Source: Pseudobdellovibrionaceae bacterium
GTDB lineage: Bacteria; Bdellovibrionota; Bdellovibrionia; Bdellovibrionales; Bdellovibrionaceae
NCBI GenBank assembly: GCA_016719575.1
Contig: JADJYV010000006.1
Span: forward strand, 1-64,000
Reading direction: 5' to 3'
DNA: 64,000 nucleotides
Part shown: in pieces, positions 9,583 through 17,965 of the stretch
Numbering within the stretch: the stretch's first letter is position 1
Layout: every line of letters starts with the position of its first letter
The notes under the pieces: generated by a model
Told to the model about the DNA's origin: nothing
Database searches by the model: none
What the model saw: only the letters and a program-made list of their open reading frames with translations
Made by a program: the position numbers and the translations under genes

Positions 9583-10974
9583 ATGAAAATACTATTAACA
9601 GGTGCAACGGGACTTATCGGCAAACAATTAGGCAAAGTTCTTGTAGAAAAGGGGCACGAACTAATAGTCGTTAGTCGTAATGAGGCAGAGGCAAGAACAG
9701 GACTTCCTTTTCCGTGCCGAGTTATTGAGGCCGACTTGGTTGCGGCACCGCTAAAGGACGAAGTTTTATTGCATTCAATTGATGTCGTAGTTCATCTAAT
9801 GGGAGAATCCCTTGCAAACGGGCGTTGGGACGAAGCAAAAAAGAGGCGAATTTATGAATCCCGTATTATTGGCACACGACATCTTGTTGAAAGTTTCATA
9901 ACGAAGCCAAAAGTTTTTATCAGTGCTTCGGCGGTAGGGTATTATGGTTCTTGCGGTCATGAAGAAATCGACGAAAGTCATGGTGCTGGTGATGATTTTC
10001 TTGGTCAACTTTGTCAAGACTGGGAGGAGGAGCTTTTGCCCCTTACTTTTGGAGGCAAAAGTGCACGGGTTGTTTCTCTAAGAACAGGAATGGTTTTGGC
10101 CTCTCAAGGTGGAGCACTCGATAAAATGATTCCTCTTTTTAATGCGGGGTTGGGAGGAGTTCTTGGGACCGGTCTGCAGTGGATGAGCTGGATTCATATC
10201 GACGATGCCGTCGGATTGATAGTTCACGCGATCGAAAAGCCCTCTATCTCTGGAGCTTTGAATGTGGTGTCTCCGGCCCCTGTTACGAATGCGCAATTCA
10301 CAAACGAACTTGCGGCCGCTCTCAAGACAAGGGTTGGGCCAAGAATTCCTCAATTAGCAATAACGGTCGCTTTGGGAGAAATGTCGATTGTTGCCCTTAG
10401 TTCTCAGCGGGCCATGCCATCTAAGGCCCTCCACTCAGGGTATCGTTTTAAATTTTTAAATTTGGCGGAAGCGCTTAAAGATGTTTGTTCAGTTTATCCA
10501 GAAGGAGAAGCTTATTTTCAGAGTGAGCAGTACCTTTCGCAGAGTCCAGAACAGATTTTTCCATTTTTTAGCGAAGCAAAAAATTTGCAAAAAATAACTC
10601 CGCCCTTTTTGAACTTTAAAATATTAGAGCAGCCGTCGGGGTCCCTTTTTCAAGGCGCAGAGATTCGTTACAGTATTAAAATTCATGGAGTGCCCATGGA
10701 GTGGATCACGGTGATCGAAGACTGGAATCCACCATTTAAATTTATTGATACCCAAAAAAAGGGGCCCTACAAATTTTGGCACCATACCCATGAGTTCATC
10801 CCCTTTGCAGGAGGAACTTTAGTCGTCGATCGCGTGCGCTACCGATTGCCGCTCGGGATTTTTGGTGGTGTCGTTGCAGGCAACTTGGTAAAAAAAGATA
10901 TCCAGGGAATTTTTAACTTTCGAAGAAAATATTTTTTTGAGAATTTTGAAAAAGAACTTCAGAGTGCGAAATAA
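9583..10974 (+). CDS. TIGR01777-type SDR epimerase fused to a C-terminal SRPBCC domain
   Basis: Two-domain protein of 463 aa. Residues 1-300 are an extended SDR of the YfcH/TIGR01777 type: MKILLTGATGLIGKQLGKVL is the NAD(P)-binding Gly motif, ISASAVGYYG the Ser/Tyr active-site stretch, and LRTGMVLASQGGAL and MSWIHIDD are family blocks. Residues 305-455 resemble a SRPBCC ligand-binding domain (YLSQSPEQIFPFFSEAKN through the C-terminal helix). TIGR01777 proteins are about 300 aa, so this is a fusion known in several phyla. Substrate unknown. The 3' end overlaps the convergent ATP-grasp gene by 62 bp. Confidence 0.87.
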   Translation: MKILLTGATGLIGKQLGKVLVEKGHELIVVSRNEAEARTGLPFPCRVIEADLVAAPLKDEVLLHSIDVVVHLMGESLANGRWDEAKKRRIYESRIIGTRHLVESFITKPKVFISASAVGYYGSCGHEEIDESHGAGDDFLGQLCQDWEEELLPLTFGGKSARVVSLRTGMVLASQGGALDKMIPLFNAGLGGVLGTGLQWMSWIHIDDAVGLIVHAIEKPSISGALNVVSPAPVTNAQFTNELAAALKTRVGPRIPQLAITVALGEMSIVALSSQRAMPSKALHSGYRFKFLNLAEALKDVCSVYPEGEAYFQSEQYLSQSPEQIFPFFSEAKNLQKITPPFLNFKILEQPSGSLFQGAEIRYSIKIHGVPMEWITVIEDWNPPFKFIDTQKKGPYKFWHHTHEFIPFAGGTLVVDRVRYRLPLGIFGGVVAGNLVKKDIQGIFNFRRKYFFENFEKELQSAK

Positions 10975-11737
10975 TCTCTCCGGCAATATTCAAACCGGTA
11001 CATTTTTCTAAGCCTTCAAAGCCCGGACTGGGGTTTACCTCTAAAAGCAGAGCTCCTCTTTTTGAGCGAAGAAAATCAACGCCCGCGTAGTCCAATTCCA
11101 ATCTTTGGACGGCGCTCAATACAAATTGTTTTTCTTGATCAGTCAGTTGTGTATTGCGTGCGTGTCCGCCTAAGGAGAGATTGGAACGAAATTCTTGTTT
11201 CGGGTCTGCCGAAAATCTCTCGATCGCGCCAACGACTTTGGCGCCCACAACAAAGGCGCGAACATCATGCCCAGAACATTCTTGGATAAACTCTTGAAAG
11301 AGCAGATTCCGGTCAGGGAGTTTTGAAAGGCAGAGTTCGAGTTCAGCCTGCGTGTGGCAAAGAAAGACGCCTTGTCCCTGGCTCGCAAGGCAGTCCTTGA
11401 TAACGACAGGAAAGTCAGGAGCAGTACGGTATATTTTAGGTTGCGGGAGACCTTTTAAAATTTCTAAGGCCATTTTTTTATGGCGAGCTTGGTGAAAGGC
11501 CTTTGGGGAATTTAAAATAGGTATTTGCGGAAACTTTTCTGAAAAAGCTCTGAGTTCTTTCATCGATTCGTGGTATCGAAAACTTCCCAGGCGGGGAATA
11601 ACCAAATCGACCATGGTATGCAGAGTGAACCCCTCTGGAGACTCGACCAAGGGATGGTGGTTTCGAGCTTGAATCTCTTGAACTAGACGTCGCGTGGAGT
11701 AGCTCTCATTAAGACGACTTAAAATTAGATAGTTCAT
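10913..11737 (-). CDS. RimK-like ATP-grasp ligase
   Basis: ATP-grasp enzyme of 274 aa related to RimK, which adds glutamate to ribosomal protein S6, and to similar peptide ligases. Visible elements: an N-terminal pre-ATP-grasp half (VDLVIPRLGSFRYHE), NSPKAFHQARHKKMAL, the ATP-binding strand VVIKDCLASQGQGVFL, QEFIQECSGHDVRAFVVG, the arginine strand FRSNLSLGG, and the metal-binding end GALLLEVNPSPGFEGLE. The start ATG has AAAGG about 12 bases upstream. The target is unknown; an amino acid or peptide ligase is the family inference. Confidence 0.87.
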   Translation of the reverse strand: MNYLILSRLNESYSTRRLVQEIQARNHHPLVESPEGFTLHTMVDLVIPRLGSFRYHESMKELRAFSEKFPQIPILNSPKAFHQARHKKMALEILKGLPQPKIYRTAPDFPVVIKDCLASQGQGVFLCHTQAELELCLSKLPDRNLLFQEFIQECSGHDVRAFVVGAKVVGAIERFSADPKQEFRSNLSLGGHARNTQLTDQEKQFVLSAVQRLELDYAGVDFLRSKRGALLLEVNPSPGFEGLEKCTGLNIAGEIISHSEVLFQNSQKNIFFES

Positions 11738-11782
11738 TTACTAGCCTTTATCTTCTAAGAGATTTGCATAGAATATACCAAT

Positions 11783-12244
11783 ATGTCATCAACAAGTAAC
11801 TTTCCAAATGATCAGCCTAAAACAGTCGTCGAACTCGAAGGACGTGACCGCATAGAAGTCGAGGGCACTACCGTGAAATTTAGAGGTTGTTCGGAGTTAA
11901 CGAATTTGATGAAAACAATGCGCAAATCATTTGGTCCCGATCTAAAAGCCTGGCCACTTCCCAGCGGAGACTCTCATTCAGCAATTTTGTTGCGGGAAAT
12001 GGTGCAAAAATTGCGGGGCGATTGGAATTACCCCTATAAAGAAGTTGAAGTCTGTCATTGCCGAGGAGTTTCTTGCAAAACCATCGATGAGGCCATCGTT
12101 GGCGGGGCCCACACCACGGCAGCTGTTAGTCGACAAACAACGGCGAGTACCGCTTGTGGGACTTGCCGTCCTGAAGTGCAAAGAATGATTGATTACAGAC
12201 TTCAAGACGAAACTGCAAAAGCATCTCTCAAGAAAAGTGCCTAA
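11783..12244 (+). CDS. BFD-like [2Fe-2S]-binding protein with extra N-terminal domain
   Basis: A 153-aa protein whose C-terminal third is a BFD-like domain (PF04324): VCHCRGVSCKTIDEAI then ACGTCRPEVQRMI, giving the C-x-C and C-x2-C ligands for a [2Fe-2S] cluster. The first 85 residues form a separate small alpha/beta region (VVELEGRDRIEVEGTTVKFRG) I cannot assign. BFD domains usually release iron from bacterioferritin or serve as redox modules of nitrite reductases. Its 3' end lies four bases from that of a second, convergent BFD gene. Confidence 0.8.
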   Translation: MSSTSNFPNDQPKTVVELEGRDRIEVEGTTVKFRGCSELTNLMKTMRKSFGPDLKAWPLPSGDSHSAILLREMVQKLRGDWNYPYKEVEVCHCRGVSCKTIDEAIVGGAHTTAAVSRQTTASTACGTCRPEVQRMIDYRLQDETAKASLKKSA

Positions 12245-12248
12245 AGAG

Positions 12249-12497
12249 CTATTTCTTTTGTTTGCCAGTGAGATCTTCAATGATTTTTTCCGGAAAAAAT
12301 CCATGCGCAAGATAATGATCAAGTAGGGGCTTTAACTTTCTCCGGCAGGAGCCGCCACAAGGGCCGACGCCTGCAGTGGTTTGATCAAATATTTCATTGA
12401 GAGTTTTGCAGCCCCCGTTTTTTATAGCATCTTCAATGGTTTCTCGGTTTATATTGTTGCATCGACATATAATTTCAGAGAGGTTTTTTTTTTGCAT
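12249..12497 (-). CDS. BFD-like [2Fe-2S]-binding protein (bacterioferritin-associated ferredoxin type)
   Basis: Small cytosolic protein of 82 aa, nearly all BFD domain: IICRCNNINRETIEDAI, then TTAGVGPCGGSCRRKL supply the four cysteines for a [2Fe-2S] cluster. Length matches Bfd, the reductase partner of bacterioferritin. No bacterioferritin gene is in the window. It starts one base after the stop of the NrnA-like gene, so the two are co-transcribed and probably translationally coupled. The convergent neighbour encodes a second protein of the same family. The iron-release role is inferred. Confidence 0.8.
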   Translation of the reverse strand: MQKKNLSEIICRCNNINRETIEDAIKNGGCKTLNEIFDQTTAGVGPCGGSCRRKLKPLLDHYLAHGFFPEKIIEDLTGKQKK

Positions 12498-12498
12498 C

Positions 12499-13482
12499 TT
12501 AGGTGATCTGTGAAATTTTCTTTGTGAGATCTTTGACGATTCTGTCTTTTAATTCGATATAGGTCCCTTTGATGAAAGCTCCCGAGGCATGAGTGTGTCC
12601 GCCTCCACCAAAACTTTCAGCAATAGAGAGAACCTCGAGTTTAGATTTGCTGCGAATGCTGAGTTTATATTCATTTTCAGCATCCTCTCTAAAGATCACC
12701 GCAGCTTCAAGCGTTTCGATATTCATGATCATATCAATAACATCTCGAGCTTCATCGGGTTCCATATTGTGACTGATGAGGTCTGCATCAGACAAACGCA
12801 AGACGGCGAGTTGTCCATGGCAGAAATATTCAATCTGTCCGAGGGCTTTGGCTAAAAAAGCCATCTTTTGCACTGTCTGGTTGCCAAAAAGGGCCCTGTG
12901 CACCTCTTGCGGATGGATTTCATACTTTAAGAGTTCGGCTGCAATAAGGTGGGATTCGGGAGAATTGCGGATATAACGATAAAGCTGGGTGTCAAAAGTG
13001 ATGCTTGTATACAGGGCGCGTGCGATCTCAGAATCGAGTTCAATGCCAAGATCTTTAATCATGCGATAAGCGAGCTCTCCCGTTGAGGCCGCAGAAGTAT
13101 CTATAAATGAACTGCTACCTGGCTGGGGTCCTTTTTGAAGTAGTGGGTGGTGATCGATAAATACAATTTGCGAAACGTGTTTTTTGAGCCCCGAATAGAG
13201 AGGTTCGAGAAGTCTTTCGTCATTGGTGTCAAATATTAAGCAAAGATCGGCAGCAAGATCCATCGCCGGGTTGTTTTGAAAGAGGGCGATGATTTTGTCC
13301 GTCCCTAGAAACCGATATTTTCGAGGCGTGCTATCCACATTGATAATACGAACATCTTTTTTTATTTTTCTTAGCGCGTAATAAAGGGAAAGTTCGGCAC
13401 CGAGGCCGTCTCCATCACACTGGCGGTGAGTGGATAAGATTATTTTTTGTGATTTTCTAATGAGATCTGTAATATTTGTCAC
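12499..13482 (-). CDS. nrnA: DHH/DHHA1 phosphoesterase, NrnA-like (nanoRNase/pAp phosphatase)
   Basis: A 327-aa two-domain DHH-family hydrolase that would degrade 2-5-nt RNAs and/or dephosphorylate pAp. Metal-binding motifs are present: STHRQCDGDGLGAE (motif I), LIFDTNDERLLEPL (motif II) and FIDHHPLL (the DHH). The DHHA1 substrate-binding domain ends in SFGGGGHTHASGAF, the GGGH signature. Length and domain order match Bacillus NrnA and mycobacterial homologues. It is the first gene of a two-gene leftward operon with the BFD-like protein. Preferred substrate (nanoRNA versus pAp) cannot be read. Confidence 0.87.
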   Translation of the reverse strand: MTNITDLIRKSQKIILSTHRQCDGDGLGAELSLYYALRKIKKDVRIINVDSTPRKYRFLGTDKIIALFQNNPAMDLAADLCLIFDTNDERLLEPLYSGLKKHVSQIVFIDHHPLLQKGPQPGSSSFIDTSAASTGELAYRMIKDLGIELDSEIARALYTSITFDTQLYRYIRNSPESHLIAAELLKYEIHPQEVHRALFGNQTVQKMAFLAKALGQIEYFCHGQLAVLRLSDADLISHNMEPDEARDVIDMIMNIETLEAAVIFREDAENEYKLSIRSKSKLEVLSIAESFGGGGHTHASGAFIKGTYIELKDRIVKDLTKKISQIT

Positions 13483-13530
13483 TCTGTGTCCAGTCTTTAA
13501 GCAAGATTCATTTTAGAAGGTTTTAGGCCC

Positions 13531-13574
13531 GCAGGCTACCCGGTCTAGGTGCAAACTAGACAGGCATGGCCTGC
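13531..13574. promoter_or_regulatory. Nested inverted repeat between nrnA and greA
   Basis: Two stems are nested: GCAGGC (13531-13536) with GCCTGC (13569-13574), and inside them GTCTAG (13543-13548) with CTAGAC (13556-13561). The structure sits between divergent genes, 80 bp upstream of greA. It lacks a T-run, so it is not a typical terminator. It could be an operator or a folded 5' leader of greA. No function is known. Confidence 0.4.
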
Positions 13575-13653
13575 TGCGAGGCGAAAAATAGATTGCGATT
13601 TAGACTAGATTTAAGTAGAACTTTGGCTCCTGTTTTTTTAAGAAGGAGCTACT

Positions 13654-14130
13654 ATGGCTGACACACTTCCTATGACCGTCCGCGGAAAGGCACTGCTAGA
13701 TGCGGAGCTAAAGAAATTAATGCTCGAGGATCGGCCGGATGTGATTCGGGCCATTGAAGAGGCTAGAGCGCATGGTGATATCAGTGAAAATGCTGAGTAT
13801 GATGCAGCTAAAGAACGCCAAGGAATGATCGAAGGACGTATTGCTGAAATTCAAGGCAAAATCGCCGGTGCTGAAATTGTTAATCCTGCGGATATAAAAT
13901 CAGATCGCATAGTTTTTGGGGCTCACGTTGCTATTGTCGATGAAGAGACTGAAGAAGAGGCTACGTATCAAATTGTTGGAGTGGATGAGGCTGATGTAAA
14001 AAAAGGCACTATTTCTATTCTTTCTCCTTTAGCCAGGGCTTTGATTGGAAAAAAGGTAGGGGATATCGTGACGGTACAAAGTCCTAAGGGCGATAAGGAT
14101 TACGAAGTTATTTCTTTTCAATATAAATAA
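13654..14130 (+). CDS. greA: Transcription elongation factor GreA
   Basis: Rescues backtracked RNA polymerase by stimulating transcript cleavage. At 158 aa it has the normal GreA length. The coiled-coil domain includes VTVRGKALLDAELKKL-type sequence at the N-terminus and the catalytic-tip acidic patch in AHGDISENAEYDAAKERQG, followed by the FKBP-like C-terminal domain (GTISILSPLARALIGKKVGD). AAGGAG lies 7-12 bases before the ATG. It stands alone, with the AsmA-like gene starting 38 bp downstream, possibly in the same transcript. Confidence 0.96.
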   Translation: MADTLPMTVRGKALLDAELKKLMLEDRPDVIRAIEEARAHGDISENAEYDAAKERQGMIEGRIAEIQGKIAGAEIVNPADIKSDRIVFGAHVAIVDEETEEEATYQIVGVDEADVKKGTISILSPLARALIGKKVGDIVTVQSPKGDKDYEVISFQYK

Positions 14131-14168
14131 GCATTGTCGACCTCAATAAGCTTGGTCAAAATAGACCA

Positions 14169-16172
14169 ATGAGGTCGTATCCTAAGAATGTTGCAAAACA
14201 GGATTACCAAGAGAAACATCTGATAGCAGCTCAGCCAGCAAGGATCATCTTGTCTCTGGGGCTTGTTTTGTCGTTAATCATTGGTTTTTCAATTCGAGGA
14301 ATGATCGCGCCGAATAAAGTCAAGTCGATGATAGAATCGGCTGCTTCGAAAATTCACAAAGATGTTTCAGTTACATTTGAATCCGCTAGTTTGAGTCTAC
14401 GTCAGGGGTTATTTCCTCGTTTTGCCATTATCATCCAACAAGTACAAATGGAGTCTTCGAATGAGTGTTGGATGAAGCCCCGATTGCGCGCAAACGAAAT
14501 TCGTCTTCCGCTTTCGTTGTGGGCTATTCTTCAAGGGCAAAATCCAATTTCTCAAGTTGAGGCTGGCAAGGTTCAAATCGATTTTCTGAGTGAGTACAAG
14601 ACTTGTGAAGAACCCATTTCTCGGCCTGAGCAGATTGCGCCGAAGATTAAGCAGTTTGTGACATTGAAAGGAAGCGCGCAGCCGTTTTCTCGCTCGGCAG
14701 AAAACACCCCCCAAGTGAGTGCAATTTTAATTGAAGAGTTAAATATACATTCTCCGGCGTTGGCTGAGCCTTTAGAAATGTCGGCTTTTACCATTCGGTT
14801 GAAGTCAAATTCACCCCGAGTGGTTCAAATGTCCGCTAAGACACACTTGATTAAAGATGATCAGGTTAAGGGAGAGTATTTATCCCACGCAATTATCTTA
14901 GGGGAATATTCGGAGTTTCCCAAAAAATCGCTGAAAGCAACCCTTTCTGGAAATTGGCGTGAGGGCAGTTATCAGTTGAAGGCGAACTATCATTTGAAAG
15001 AAGATGATTTATCAACGGAGATGGAGATTAAGCACATTCCTGTGAATCAAGTTTTTCAGGTTTTTAAAAAAATGAACTGGCTAAAAACTGACCTCAATGC
15101 GCGACAGGTCTGGGTTTCTTTAGTTGCCCAAATGTCAGCTAAGAAATCAGAAATTAAAAAGGCAGGGGTTTTAATCCGGGGGTTGCGTTTGGAGGGGGAT
15201 CTTGGAGATGTTACATCATCTGAAATCAAGGTTCGCTCTTTGGAACCTTTTGAATTTTCCCCCTTTGTCTTAGAAATACAGCGTTTGAGTTTAGCGAAAA
15301 TGCTTTCGTTGGTGAATCGTTCAAATCCTTCTGGGGCCCTCGGCGATCTGGGAAAGTTTACTGGTACCGCTTATTTTCAAGACAGGGATCATGTTGAGAT
15401 ATCAGGGGTTCATCGGGGTTTAGAATTTATTTTCTCAAATAAAGGTCAGAGAGAGGTTCAGAGACTGAAAGAGGTTGCCGGCGAAATGATTTTAAAAAAG
15501 GATCGCTGGGTTCTGGACGTTTCGCGTTTTACTCCCGAAATGGGAGCCTTTGATGGCAATATTTCTTTGCAAACAGATCGCGATTTTAAGATTTTGGATG
15601 TAAAAGCCAAGTCCAAGCATTTCACGCTTTCTCCAGCCGTCGTTAAGCTTATGACCTCTGGAGGGCGAGTGGGCCCCTTTTCGGGAGACGTGCAGTTAAA
15701 ACTTCAAGATGGAAAAATGAATTTACTGAAGGGATATCTGGCTTCAGAGTCTGGTGATATTGAGGGAGTTGAATTTGAGAAGTTAAAATTTCAGTTCGAT
15801 TACTTGTCTGATGAAGTCGTAAGCCAGACGCAAATTCAAAAGCTTGCCATAAAAGTTGGATCGCCTGGGTTTAAAGTAATTAAAGAACTCATTGAGCCGG
15901 TGTGGATGAGGGATGGTTACCTATTGTTAAAAAACGTTTCCAGTCAACTTCGCTCTCGAGACCTAAAGACGTTGACGTGGAAAGGGTTTCACGCCCAGAC
16001 GGAAGTTCCGAATGGCAGAGTTTCATCTGACGGGGCTTGGAATAGTGAGGGGTATTTGAGTGGTCAAATAATAACCTCTTTTGGAAAAGAATCTCATAAG
16101 TGGCTTCTTGGCGGAGTTCGAGATGCTCCGCTATTTTCTCTACAAGATGGGGAAAGAAAGAAATTTGAATGA
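14169..16172 (+). CDS. AsmA/TamB-like envelope protein
   Basis: A 667-aa protein with one N-terminal membrane helix (residues 24-45, ARIILSLGLVLSLIIGF) followed by a long beta-rich periplasmic region. The sequence after the helix (VKSMIESAASKIHKDVSVTFESASLSLRQGLFPRFAI) is typical of AsmA-like bridge proteins, which handle lipid transport or outer-membrane assembly. Repeated amphipathic strands follow to the end. No Shine-Dalgarno is visible before the ATG. The glycerophosphodiesterase start overlaps its stop (ATGA), so the two are translationally coupled, in line with a role in lipid handling. Confidence 0.7.
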   Translation: MRSYPKNVAKQDYQEKHLIAAQPARIILSLGLVLSLIIGFSIRGMIAPNKVKSMIESAASKIHKDVSVTFESASLSLRQGLFPRFAIIIQQVQMESSNECWMKPRLRANEIRLPLSLWAILQGQNPISQVEAGKVQIDFLSEYKTCEEPISRPEQIAPKIKQFVTLKGSAQPFSRSAENTPQVSAILIEELNIHSPALAEPLEMSAFTIRLKSNSPRVVQMSAKTHLIKDDQVKGEYLSHAIILGEYSEFPKKSLKATLSGNWREGSYQLKANYHLKEDDLSTEMEIKHIPVNQVFQVFKKMNWLKTDLNARQVWVSLVAQMSAKKSEIKKAGVLIRGLRLEGDLGDVTSSEIKVRSLEPFEFSPFVLEIQRLSLAKMLSLVNRSNPSGALGDLGKFTGTAYFQDRDHVEISGVHRGLEFIFSNKGQREVQRLKEVAGEMILKKDRWVLDVSRFTPEMGAFDGNISLQTDRDFKILDVKAKSKHFTLSPAVVKLMTSGGRVGPFSGDVQLKLQDGKMNLLKGYLASESGDIEGVEFEKLKFQFDYLSDEVVSQTQIQKLAIKVGSPGFKVIKELIEPVWMRDGYLLLKNVSSQLRSRDLKTLTWKGFHAQTEVPNGRVSSDGAWNSEGYLSGQIITSFGKESHKWLLGGVRDAPLFSLQDGERKKFE

Positions 16173-16870
16173 TGCTCGATGAAAAGCGTTTTCAGTGTCA
16201 CCGTGGTTTTTGCGGAGAGGGGCAAATGGAGAACACTCTCGGTTCTCTTTTAGCAGCCAGCGCCAAGGGCTATGAAATGGTGGAGTTCGATGTTCGCCTG
16301 ACTCGTGACTACGTTCCGGTGCTTTATCATGATAAAAATTTAAAACGATTGCATCAGGTGCCAATTGAAGTTCGTTTTTTAACCTTGCAGCAATTGCGAA
16401 CTTTCGCTCCTAATGTGACAACGCTCGAAAGCGTCTTTGAGAGATCTGAGCTGAAGTTTTTAAATATCGAGCTGAAGACGGAGTCCCTTGTTGATCCGGC
16501 GCTAGAAATGCAAGTGATTCGACTTATTAAAAAATACAAGGCAGAAGAAAGAGTGGTTCTCTCAAGTTTTAACCCCGCCAGTCTAATCCGAGCAAAGGCT
16601 CTTTATCCAGATGTTGCCCGTGCCTTATTGGTGACTCAAAATGAAGAAAACAAAAATTACTGGTTTCTTAAAGAAATGAGCCTGCTTCCACATTGCGGAG
16701 CTCAGTTCTTACATTTGCATGCGGAGATGGTAACTGAAGAGAGGATTGTTGATTTTTTAAGACAAGGCTACAAGATAGCAGTCTATACGGTAAATGACCC
16801 AAACAAAGCTGATTACTTTTTTAGTTTGGGCATACAAAGTATTATTACAGACAGCATACCATCTTCTTAA
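16169..16870 (+). CDS. ugpQ: Glycerophosphodiester phosphodiesterase family protein
   Basis: Hydrolyses glycerophosphodiesters to glycerol-3-phosphate plus alcohol. At 233 aa it matches the short cytosolic GDPD type. Conserved TIM-barrel motifs: CHRGFCGEGQMENTLGSLL (catalytic His, Arg and Glu), MVEFDVRLTRDYVPVLYHD (metal-binding Glu/Asp and second catalytic His), and FLNIELKTE. The end VYTVNDPNKADYFFSLGIQSIITD is the family C-terminus. No signal peptide. It is coupled by a 4-bp overlap to the AsmA-like gene and overlaps tatA tail to tail by 4 bp. Confidence 0.92.
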   Translation: MMLDEKRFQCHRGFCGEGQMENTLGSLLAASAKGYEMVEFDVRLTRDYVPVLYHDKNLKRLHQVPIEVRFLTLQQLRTFAPNVTTLESVFERSELKFLNIELKTESLVDPALEMQVIRLIKKYKAEERVVLSSFNPASLIRAKALYPDVARALLVTQNEENKNYWFLKEMSLLPHCGAQFLHLHAEMVTEERIVDFLRQGYKIAVYTVNDPNKADYFFSLGIQSIITDSIPSS

Positions 16871-17121
16871 GATTTTTTTTCAGTTTCTGGTGTTTCAACT
16901 TTTTGAGAGTTCATACTTTGCGATTTATTTTGGGAGATTTGTTCGCTTTTTGGATTATCATGAACATCTTTTGCGTCAACATCGATTTCACTCAGTCCCG
17001 TTTTAAAGCCGCGAATTGCCTTACCAAGAGATTGGCCTAATTGGGGCAGGCGACTCGGACCGAAAAAGATCAAAAATATGACCGCAAGCAATAATAAATG
17101 TGTGATACTAAACTCACCCAC
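16867..17121 (-). CDS. tatA: Twin-arginine translocase subunit TatA/TatE
   Basis: Pore-forming component of the Tat export system, 84 aa. One N-terminal membrane helix (ITHLLLLAVIFLIFFGP) is followed by the FGPSRLPQLGQSLGKAIRGFK amphipathic helix with the invariant FG-P hinge, then a polar, charged tail. Length and motif are diagnostic for TatA/E. The tatB and tatC genes are not adjacent, as is common in orphan tatA loci. It ends inside the last codons of the convergent glycerophosphodiesterase gene. Confidence 0.95.
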   Translation of the reverse strand: MGEFSITHLLLLAVIFLIFFGPSRLPQLGQSLGKAIRGFKTGLSEIDVDAKDVHDNPKSEQISQNKSQSMNSQKVETPETEKKS

Positions 17122-17193
17122 AAAAACCTCCCATTATGGAATCAGCCCTTATTATATAGGATATGGGCAGGTCTTTGTCATCAAATATTGATT

Positions 17194-17733
17194 TTAGTAC
17201 TCTTGTTCTTCGAAACTTGCAGCGGTCTTGTCTTCACTTCCAGAAGCTGGAACCAAATGTATTTTAAGATCACCTCGGGCGTCATTTTGAGACGCTTCGT
17301 CGTCGACTCCAGGGGCATTTGCCTCAGGAGTGACGACAGCTTTGTCTTCACCGACTTCCTGAATGACTGCCGCCTGACTCTTAGATTCTTTTCTCATGGG
17401 GAGGGATTTGGCCATGCCGTTAGCTGCCTTTGGCAACGAGCCAGTAGAGGCTGAAATTTGTGGTGACTTCGCGGTTCCCGAGACCCCTTTGCCGCTGACC
17501 TTTTTAAGTTCTTTGTCATACTTTGCTTTAAGTTCTGCGAGTTGCCTCTGGTAATCCTTACGAATTTGGTCAACTTGAGCGCTGCGGGAGTCCGTGATGC
17601 AAGCAGTGTATGTTTGAGCGGCAAGTTCTTTAGCTTTCGCACGGCAAGTCAGCTCATAGGAAGTCTGAGCCTGTGCTGATGTTACTAAAAGAGTTATTGT
17701 TAATAATGCAGAACTATTTACCAAAGCCTTCAT
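17194..17733 (-). CDS. Secreted coiled-coil protein of unknown function
   Basis: I do not recognise this 179-aa protein. Start chosen at ATG 17733, five bases after GAGG; the frame runs on to a GTG at 17739. A signal peptide (MKALVNSSALLTITLLVTSAQAQ) precedes a helical, charged stretch with a coiled-coil look (IRKDYQRQLAELKAKYDKEL) and two cysteines (LTCRAK and TACITD). The second half is low complexity, rich in Ser, Ala, Asp and Glu, so probably disordered. It is periplasmic or outer-membrane associated by inference. Confidence 0.72.
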   Translation of the reverse strand: MKALVNSSALLTITLLVTSAQAQTSYELTCRAKAKELAAQTYTACITDSRSAQVDQIRKDYQRQLAELKAKYDKELKKVSGKGVSGTAKSPQISASTGSLPKAANGMAKSLPMRKESKSQAAVIQEVGEDKAVVTPEANAPGVDDEASQNDARGDLKIHLVPASGSEDKTAASFEEQEY

Positions 17734-17774
17734 AAACACCTCATCAGTTAGCTATAGAAACTCGTAAGGTTCCT

Positions 17775-17820
17775 GCGATCTGCTATGCGAACTACTATGC
17801 GATCTGCTATGTGAACTATA
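17775..17820. repeat. Short tandem repeat, 24-bp unit built of 12-mers
   Basis: Four consecutive 12-base words: GCGATCTGCTAT (17775-17786), GCGAACTACTAT (17787-17798), GCGATCTGCTAT again (17799-17810) and a diverged GTGAACTATA (17811-17820). It forms a 24-bp unit repeated almost twice, just upstream of the secreted coiled-coil gene. It could be a direct-repeat operator or a replication-slippage product. Confidence 0.6.
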
Positions 17821-17965
17821 CAAAAGTCGTGCCGCAAAAAAGAGGCTTTTGTTGGTCCTTAAATGGAGGTTGGGAGTGCGAATTTGTCTTTTTTTCAGAA
17901 GTGTCTACAATTTGAAGTCCAGGTGCGCGATTCGCGAGCGGCCGCGATTTAAAGCTACAAATCGG

